Origin: Verrucomicrobiota bacterium | Lineage (GTDB): Bacteria; Verrucomicrobiota; Verrucomicrobiia; Verrucomicrobiales; Verrucomicrobiaceae | DNA: 9,794 bases | Reading direction: 5' to 3' | Assembly: GCA_023429545.1 (NCBI GenBank) | Contig: JAEYUU010000756.1 | Span: forward strand, 1 to 9,794 | Shown: piece after piece, positions 1 to 5,329 of the stretch | Layout: every line of letters starts with the position of its first letter | How positions within the stretch are numbered: the stretch's first letter is position 1 | Notes under the pieces: model-generated | The model's input: the letters and a program-made list of their open reading frames with translations, nothing else | Database searches by the model: none | What the model was told of the DNA's origin: nothing | Position numbers and translations under genes: made by a program

Positions 1-1929
1 GGTGTGGCCCAGACGCTGAAGCGGCTCGACGTCCTCGTGAGTGAGGGGTATCTTAGACAAGGTGGCTACAGCGGCTTCGACCTGCGCGATGCCTTGAGAC
101 AGAAGTTTCCCGGGCTGCGCACGGTATTCACCAGCCGCTACGAACTCACCGGATACGAGCAATACTTGGAGGATTGCCCGGTCATGATGGAACCGGTGAG
201 CGAATCCCAGCTCGTGAGTGAAGTGGTCGGGTTCTGCGAGGTGGAGCAGGCTCCCGTGGCCGTTGCGGTGGCGGTGGCCGAATCCGACGACGCTGTGCAA
301 AAGGCCATCCTGATGGAGGATGATGGTGACACCCAGCCGCACAGCCTCGCCCCCAACACCGCCCTCGGAAACTACACCGTCACGGACCACCTCTACGCCG
401 AGCGTGACTCGGAAACCTACCTTGCGATTCAGCGCGGCGTGAACCGCAAGGTGGTGCTGGTGCTCTTGCGACCGGACCGGGTGGCCGAGCCCGGAGCTCT
501 GGACGCCTTTCATGAACGCGAGCGCGTCAAGGCATCCATCGCTCACCCTCGCATCGCGCCGCTGTATGAGGCGCTCGAAGTGGGCGAGCACCACTTTTAT
601 ACCCGGGAAATGCCCAATGGCCGCTCCATTGAGGAACTCCATGAGACAGGGACGAAGTTCAAGGAGAAGCAGCTTGTCGACATCATCGCCAATGTAACAG
701 AGGCCATGGGGCATGCCACGGGCCGCGGCCACCACTACCGCATGCTCAGCCCGCGCGATGTCTTCGTGGATGATGAAGGCCAGGCCAGCATCGTGAATGT
801 CTTCCGCCCGCCGGGTAGCAAACCCCGGGACTTCCTGGCTGACACGAAAAAGTTCCTCATCATGATGCGTCCGCTGGCGGAAGGGCCGCGTGCGCGCCAT
901 CTCATTGACGATCTGGTCAGGGAATCCCACACTTGGGACGGCCTGCGCCTTCGCGCAAAGGAGTTGCAGGAGGAGTTTCACGAACGCAGCCTGCTCAAGC
1001 GGGCAGACACCAAAGAAGCCCACGACATCAAGGCAGCCCACCAGAAGACCAGCGTGCCCGTCTGGGTCCTCGGCCTGTCTGCCGTGGTCGTGGTGGGACT
1101 GGTGGCCGGCATTGTGCTGCGCAATCAGAATACGCCACCGCCGCCTCCCAAGCCCCTGCAACCGGTGATGGTGGCCATTCCCGCGGGCGAATTCATCTAC
1201 CAGCAGAACGCTCAGAAGCGCATCAATAACGCCTTCTGGATCGACAAGTACGAGGTCACCATCGGCCAGTACGCGGAGTTTCTTGCCGCGCTTGCCGCAG
1301 ATCCCGCGACGGGGAAGCAATACGATCACCCGGATCAGCCTGCGTCCAAAACAGACCACCTGCCGGACAAGTGGAACGACTATCTGGAAGCAGCGCGCAC
1401 CGCGGGCTACTTCAACAACCAGCCCGTAAACATCAACTGCCCCATCGCGAATGTGGACTGGTGGGACGCCTGGGCCTATGCCAAATGGCGTGGCAACCGG
1501 CTGCCGACCGAAGAAGAGTGGGAACGCGCCGCGCGCGGCCCGGACGGCAACCCCCACCCCTGGGGGAAGGAGCCCAAACCAGAGGCGGCCAACCTCGGCG
1601 CGGACTACAATCCCAAAGGAACGGGCGGCGCCACGGATGGCTTCAACTTCTGGGCACCCGAGGACGAGATGCCAGGCGACACGAGCGCGGATGGGGTCGT
1701 GGGACTCGCCGGCAATGTGGAAGAATGGACGGCCTCCCAGGCCAACCACCCGGACTATCCCGACCTCCCGGTTCCCGTGGTACGGGGAGGTCATTTTGCC
1801 CTCAACCGGCTTGAGAATGTGCTGACAATTCGAACCTTTGCAGATTCACCGGAGAATGCTACGATCGCCCGAGGCTTCCGTACGGTAAGCGATACGCCGC
1901 CTGCGCCCGCCGCGGGGACATCGCCCTGA
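1..1929 (+). CDS. Membrane protein: REC-like segment, pseudokinase, TM helix, SUMF1/FGE-fold domain (5' partial)
   Basis: The frame is open from base 1 and the first possible start is GTG at 4. The protein appears to enter in the middle of a receiver-like fold, so the true start is probably upstream. Residues below count from GTG 4 (641 aa). Residues 1-75 resemble the second half of a response-regulator receiver domain (FPGLRTVFTSR, then a MEPVSESQL segment). A short (VA)n linker follows at 86-92. Residues 121-333 read as a Ser/Thr kinase fold with catalytic positions lost: no glycine-rich loop, beta-3 Lys replaced by V153, HRD replaced by YRM (245-247), DFG replaced by NVF (265-267). A hydrophobic helix (352-372) and a proline run follow. 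Residues 388-629 are FGE-sulfatase/SUMF1-like, with RLPTEEEWERAARG, GNVEEWT, VVRGG and GFRTV. This domain has a single Cys (C479), so the catalytic Cys pair of true FGE is absent. Predicted topology is kinase-like part inside, FGE part outside. A sensory or scaffolding role is inference; the substrate is unknown. Confidence 0.9.
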   Translation, partial: GVAQTLKRLDVLVSEGYLRQGGYSGFDLRDALRQKFPGLRTVFTSRYELTGYEQYLEDCPVMMEPVSESQLVSEVVGFCEVEQAPVAVAVAVAESDDAVQKAILMEDDGDTQPHSLAPNTALGNYTVTDHLYAERDSETYLAIQRGVNRKVVLVLLRPDRVAEPGALDAFHERERVKASIAHPRIAPLYEALEVGEHHFYTREMPNGRSIEELHETGTKFKEKQLVDIIANVTEAMGHATGRGHHYRMLSPRDVFVDDEGQASIVNVFRPPGSKPRDFLADTKKFLIMMRPLAEGPRARHLIDDLVRESHTWDGLRLRAKELQEEFHERSLLKRADTKEAHDIKAAHQKTSVPVWVLGLSAVVVVGLVAGIVLRNQNTPPPPPKPLQPVMVAIPAGEFIYQQNAQKRINNAFWIDKYEVTIGQYAEFLAALAADPATGKQYDHPDQPASKTDHLPDKWNDYLEAARTAGYFNNQPVNINCPIANVDWWDAWAYAKWRGNRLPTEEEWERAARGPDGNPHPWGKEPKPEAANLGADYNPKGTGGATDGFNFWAPEDEMPGDTSADGVVGLAGNVEEWTASQANHPDYPDLPVPVVRGGHFALNRLENVLTIRTFADSPENATIARGFRTVSDTPPAPAAGTSP

Positions 1930-1991
1930 TACGCCTGGTTTTTTTGCCTCCCGCCTCGGGGCTCCACTCCACGCACCCCCACCCTGTCATC

Positions 1992-2879
1992 ATGTCCAGT
2001 CCGCGCATTTCAACATTCTGCCTGCTTTTGCTGCTGTCCTTTCTGGCAGCCCTTCCGGCACGCGCCCAGTTCGAGACGCAACTCCTCCTCAACAAGCAAA
2101 ACTACCTCGTGGGAGAGGTGGTGGAGGCCACAGTCACGATCATCAATCGCTCCGGTGCAGACGTGGTCATGGGCGGGCGCAACGGCCAGTCATGGCTCAG
2201 CTTCGATGTGAGCGGGCCGGACGGCTCCCAAGTGCCCATGATCCGGTCCCGCGGGGATGAAACCTTTGTCTTCAAGGCGGGGGCCACCACCCGCCGCCGG
2301 GTTCTGGTGACAGATACGCACCCCTTCACCGAGTATGGCAACTACGGCGTGAGCGCCATTGTGTATCACCCCGCAAGCCAGCAGTCCTACCAGTCCAACC
2401 GGGCCCGGGCGACTTTCACCGACTCCAAGGCCTTTTGGGACAAGCGGTTCGGCGTTCCGATGGGCATGCCCAACGCGGGACAGATCCGTCGGTATGACCT
2501 GGTCCTGCTGCGCGATACCGAGCGCACGTACCTCTATGCGCGGCTGGTGGATCAGAACACCAACATCAAACTCGCCACCTATGCCCTGGGCCAGTGCATC
2601 ATGGTGGCAAATCCGCAGGTGACTCTCGATGCGAACAACAATCTCCACGTGCTGTTCATGATCGTGCCTCAAAAGTATGCGCACATGACCATGGATCCCC
2701 AGGGCAAGGTGCAGCTCGTGGGGTATCACAAGGAGAGCGGCTCCAACCGCCCGCAGCTCGTCGTCCAGGCGGACCAGCGCTCCGTGGGCGTATCAGGGGG
2801 CCAGACCTTCGATCCCAACGCACCCGATCCCAACATGCCCGCAGTGCGATCGGTCGGAGATCGCCCGCCCGGACTCTGA
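1992..2879 (+). CDS. Secreted protein of unknown function with N-terminal beta-sandwich-like domain
   Basis: I do not recognise the family. I choose ATG 1992 (295 aa) over the TTG 16 codons upstream because it places a good signal peptide at the N-terminus: a short basic start, a leucine-rich core (residues 10-20) and an AxA cleavage site with ARA before Q26. There is no lipobox Cys, so it is probably free in the periplasm or exported. Residues 26-140 have alternating beta-strand character (LVGEVVEATVTIINRSG, then a YGNYGVSAIVY strand), as in Ig-like or BsuPI-like extracytoplasmic domains; this is inference. Residues 165-245 contain further strands, including VTLDANNNLHVLFMIV, which resembles one beta-propeller blade. 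The C-terminal 30 residues are rich in Pro, Asp and Asn and probably disordered. The gene begins 62 bp after the FGE-like gene on the same strand, so the two may be co-transcribed and act in the same compartment. No clear Shine-Dalgarno is visible before the start. Confidence 0.85.
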   Translation: MSSPRISTFCLLLLLSFLAALPARAQFETQLLLNKQNYLVGEVVEATVTIINRSGADVVMGGRNGQSWLSFDVSGPDGSQVPMIRSRGDETFVFKAGATTRRRVLVTDTHPFTEYGNYGVSAIVYHPASQQSYQSNRARATFTDSKAFWDKRFGVPMGMPNAGQIRRYDLVLLRDTERTYLYARLVDQNTNIKLATYALGQCIMVANPQVTLDANNNLHVLFMIVPQKYAHMTMDPQGKVQLVGYHKESGSNRPQLVVQADQRSVGVSGGQTFDPNAPDPNMPAVRSVGDRPPGL

Positions 2880-2926
2880 TGGCGAGGGGGAAGTGCATTA
2901 GCTCAAAGTCCCCTTTGTCAACTTGT

Positions 2927-2932
2927 AAAAGG
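2927..2932 (+). promoter_or_regulatory. Ribosome binding site for the Aas-like gene
   Basis: The sequence AAAAGG lies 8 nt before ATG 2941 and is the only plausible Shine-Dalgarno-like site seen for a gene in this window. It supports ATG 2941 over the in-frame ATG eight codons further on (2965). An AGG directly touching the ATG is too close to serve as the site. Confidence 0.5.
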
Positions 2933-2940
2933 TCGCTAGG

Positions 2941-5160
2941 ATGACGGCTCTCCCGCCGCCACCGATGTCCACGATACCTGCTGTCCCCAAACTTAGAGAT
3001 ATTCCCATCCTCGGCAGGGAGCATCTGCCATCCGAGGGAGCACTGCTCATTCCAAGCCTGCTTGGGTACCATGACGTGCTGCAGCTTGAGAAAGTCTTCC
3101 ACGGACGCACCATCGCGTATCTGACGGTGCAAGGAGCCGCGCTCGATCCCCGCGTGAAGAGCCATCTGCACGGCGAGAGCGTGCATGCCTTGGAGATCGT
3201 GCCGAATGCCACCGACACCAGCGCCCTGCGCAAGGAGATCCAGGACGAGGTGAAAAAGGGCAACATCGTGGTCTATGTGCCTGAGCTGGCCACCACCCAG
3301 ACAGCGCCGCTGTCCTCCGTGCCGGGCTCCCGATTGGAACTCCTGATGGCAGCCCACGTGCCGGTGCTGCCGCTGTACATCCTGCACACCAACGATCTCC
3401 TGCTGGAGATCGAATCGCGGAAACCCGAAGGAGACGCGGTGTTCGCCTTCGGCCCCGTGCTGTGTGGTGAAGACGCCACGGTCGCCAGGTACCAGGAGTC
3501 TCTCATGCTGCTCAATGAGCAGGCATTCTCACAAAACCCCACACTCGACATCAATCTCGCGTATGCCCTGCTGAAGGGCCTGAAAAAGCACGGCGCACGC
3601 GTGAGCCTGGTCGATGGCAAGGACGAGAAGGAATCCTCCGTCCTGCCATACGACAAGCTCCTGGCGGCTGCGATTGCGCTGAGCAAGCATGTGAAGACCG
3701 CCACGCAGAAGCCTCGGGTGGGCGTCATCCTGCCTCCCGGTGCGGGTGCCATGATTGCCAATCTCGCGGTGCTCTTCGCGGGAAAGGTACCGGTGAACCT
3801 CAATTTCAGCGCCGGCCGGCAGGCGGTGGAAAGCGCGATCAAACAGGCGGATCTGGACCACTACCTCACGGCGGATCTCTTTGTGCGAAAGCTGCAGACC
3901 TTCCCCTGGCCGCCGAACCGCCAGCTCACATTCATCGAGCGTCTGCTGCCCACCCTGAAGGGTGCGATGACACGCTGGTTCATCCTTTCCAAGATCCTTC
4001 CCGCCAGTGTGCTGGCCTCGATGCTGGGCATCCCGACCAAGGGTGGGGACAAGGAGGCGTTGCTGCTCTTCACGAGCGGCAGCAGCGGTGACCCCAAGGG
4101 CGTAGCGCTCACGCACCGCAATCTCATGGCCAATGTCATGCAGTTCGGCTCGCGACTCGCGCTGAAGCATGACGACAAGATCCTCGGCTGCCTGCCACTC
4201 TTCCACAGCTTCGGCTGCACGGTGACGCTCTGGTATCCGGTGATTCAGGGGATCGGCATCGTCACCTATCCCACACCGCTGGAAACCAAGAAACTCGCGG
4301 AACTCGTCGGCAAGCACAAGATCACGCTGATGATCTCCACGCCGACCTTCCTGCGTGGCTATCTCAAGGGGATCAATCCGGAGTTGTTCGCCTCGCTCAA
4401 GCTGGTGGTCACGGGCGCCGAGAAGCTGCCCAAGGCGGTGGCGGAAGCCTTCGAGGCCCGCTTTGGCAAGAAGGTCTTCGAAGGTTATGGCCTCACGGAA
4501 ACCTCTCCCGTCAGCAATGTGAACCTGCCCGATCCTTTGCTGTCGGAAGATACGCAGGACGCCGTGGTAATGCCCAGCTATCGCTTTGGCTCGGTGGGTC
4601 AGCTCATCCCCGGCATGGCGGTCAGGCTTACCGATCCGGAAACCGACCAGCCCGTGAGCATTCACGAGAGCGGCATGGTCTGGTTCAAGGGACCCAATGT
4701 GTTCGAGGGATACCTCAAGAATCCGAAGAAGACCGAGGAGGTCATCAAGGACGGCTGGTTCCGCACGGGTGACATCGGCCGCATGGACAAGGACGGCTTC
4801 CTCTACATCGAAGGCCGCCTCAGCCGCTTCTCCAAGGTAGGTGGCGAAATGGTGCCTCACGAGACGGTGGAAGATGCGCTGGTGAAGGCCCTGGGCCTCG
4901 AAACCGAAGCGGTCCGCCGCATCGCCGTAGTGGGCGTACCAGATGTGGAGAAAGGCGAAGCGCTCGTGCTTCTCACCACGCTGCCGGGCGGCAGTGTGCA
5001 ACAGGAGATTCTCGATCTGCGCTACAAGCTGCTGGACCGTGGCATGCCTCCTCTTTGGATTCCCAAGAAGATGGTGCGCATTCCCGAGATTCCCATCCTG
5101 CCCAGCGGCAAGCTGGATGTGAAGGGTTGCGAGAAGATGGCGAAGACGGCGGGATGGTAG
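2941..5160 (+). CDS. Aas-like acyl-ACP/acyl-CoA synthetase with degenerate N-terminal acyltransferase domain
   Basis: This 739-aa protein has the size and layout of E. coli Aas (acyltransferase domain then AMP-forming acyl-ACP synthetase) without a fused transporter. The C-terminal ANL adenylation domain (about 230-739) looks fully active: P-loop-like TSGSSGDPKG (378-387), LPLFHSFG (418-425), EGYGLTETSP (514-523), GWFRTGD (605-611) and the A10 lysine K724 in LPSGKLD. It should activate a fatty acid with ATP and load it on ACP or CoA, probably at the inner membrane face. The N-terminal 30-150 segment aligns with PlsC domains, but the NHxSxxD motif reads SLLGYHD (39-45), so the catalytic His is replaced by L40 while D45 remains. 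FPEGR reads VPELA (113-117). Acyltransferase activity is therefore unlikely. The gene follows the secreted-protein gene by 61 bp and is convergent with the VWA gene downstream. Lysophospholipid or exogenous fatty-acid recycling is the likely pathway; the acyl acceptor cannot be read from sequence. Confidence 0.95.
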   Translation: MTALPPPPMSTIPAVPKLRDIPILGREHLPSEGALLIPSLLGYHDVLQLEKVFHGRTIAYLTVQGAALDPRVKSHLHGESVHALEIVPNATDTSALRKEIQDEVKKGNIVVYVPELATTQTAPLSSVPGSRLELLMAAHVPVLPLYILHTNDLLLEIESRKPEGDAVFAFGPVLCGEDATVARYQESLMLLNEQAFSQNPTLDINLAYALLKGLKKHGARVSLVDGKDEKESSVLPYDKLLAAAIALSKHVKTATQKPRVGVILPPGAGAMIANLAVLFAGKVPVNLNFSAGRQAVESAIKQADLDHYLTADLFVRKLQTFPWPPNRQLTFIERLLPTLKGAMTRWFILSKILPASVLASMLGIPTKGGDKEALLLFTSGSSGDPKGVALTHRNLMANVMQFGSRLALKHDDKILGCLPLFHSFGCTVTLWYPVIQGIGIVTYPTPLETKKLAELVGKHKITLMISTPTFLRGYLKGINPELFASLKLVVTGAEKLPKAVAEAFEARFGKKVFEGYGLTETSPVSNVNLPDPLLSEDTQDAVVMPSYRFGSVGQLIPGMAVRLTDPETDQPVSIHESGMVWFKGPNVFEGYLKNPKKTEEVIKDGWFRTGDIGRMDKDGFLYIEGRLSRFSKVGGEMVPHETVEDALVKALGLETEAVRRIAVVGVPDVEKGEALVLLTTLPGGSVQQEILDLRYKLLDRGMPPLWIPKKMVRIPEIPILPSGKLDVKGCEKMAKTAGW

Positions 5161-5203
5161 CTCACATGCTCCCCCGCAGAGCAAGTCTTTGCTCAAGCCA
5201 GGC

Positions 5204-5321
5204 GGGAATTCAAAATGAGAAATGCAAAGTGAAGGGTGCAAATGAACCGCAAATGCGGTGAAACCCATGAGCGAACTGGCCGGCATCAATTTGCACTTTT
5301 CATTTCTCATTTTGCATTCCC
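5204..5321. repeat. Long imperfect AT-rich inverted repeat between convergent genes
   Basis: The left arm 5204-5231 and the reverse complement of the right arm 5294-5321 agree at 26 of 28 bases; the two mismatches are arm positions 7 and 22. Pairing can continue inward as CAAAT (5239-5243) with ATTTG (5289-5293) if a 7-nt bulge (5232-5238) on the left side is skipped, and weakly outward to 5197 and 5328. The arms are A/T-rich with repeated AAATG-type words, unlike the GC-rich genes on each side. The element fills most of the 169 bp between the two opposed stop codons, and the right arm ends 8 bp from the stop of the VWA gene. It could form a large hairpin in either transcript and act as a bidirectional terminator. 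It has no G/C-rich stem plus U-tract, so a dispersed palindromic (REP- or MITE-like) repeat is an equally good reading. Confidence 0.85.
5246..5259. repeat. Small hairpin nested in the loop of the inverted repeat
   Basis: ACCGC, loop AAAT, GCGGT: a perfect 5-bp GC-rich stem with a 4-nt loop. It lies within the spacer of the larger inverted repeat, so the region could fold as a cruciform-like or branched structure. There is no U-tract on either strand, so on its own it is not a convincing intrinsic terminator. Confidence 0.4.
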
Positions 5322-5329
5322 GGCCAGCT

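Noticed and set aside
260..282. Short GTGGCC/GTTGCG-type repeat encoding alternating Val-Ala
   Set aside because: It is a small in-frame linker repeat with no sign of function beyond joining two domains.
1884..1946. Possible intrinsic terminator after the FGE-like gene, ending in a run of seven T
   Set aside because: The only nearby hairpin (GGG...CCC around 1915-1926) has three base pairs and lies more than 10 nt from the T run, so it does not make a credible terminator. Transcription may continue into the secreted-protein gene.
1944..1991. Upstream TTG start for the secreted protein, adding 16 residues
   Set aside because: It would put a polar, His/Pro-rich stretch before the signal peptide. 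ATG 1992 gives a standard signal sequence.
2904..2917. Small hairpin CAAAG-TCCC-CTTTG before the Aas-like gene
   Set aside because: The stem is only 5 bp with no T-tract after it, and it could occur by chance. It is noted as a weak candidate only.
2915..2930. TTGTCA and TTGTAA boxes resembling promoter elements before the Aas-like gene
   Set aside because: The spacing is wrong: a -10 at 17 nt from TTGTCA would fall on the start codon, and no -35 fits TTGTAA.
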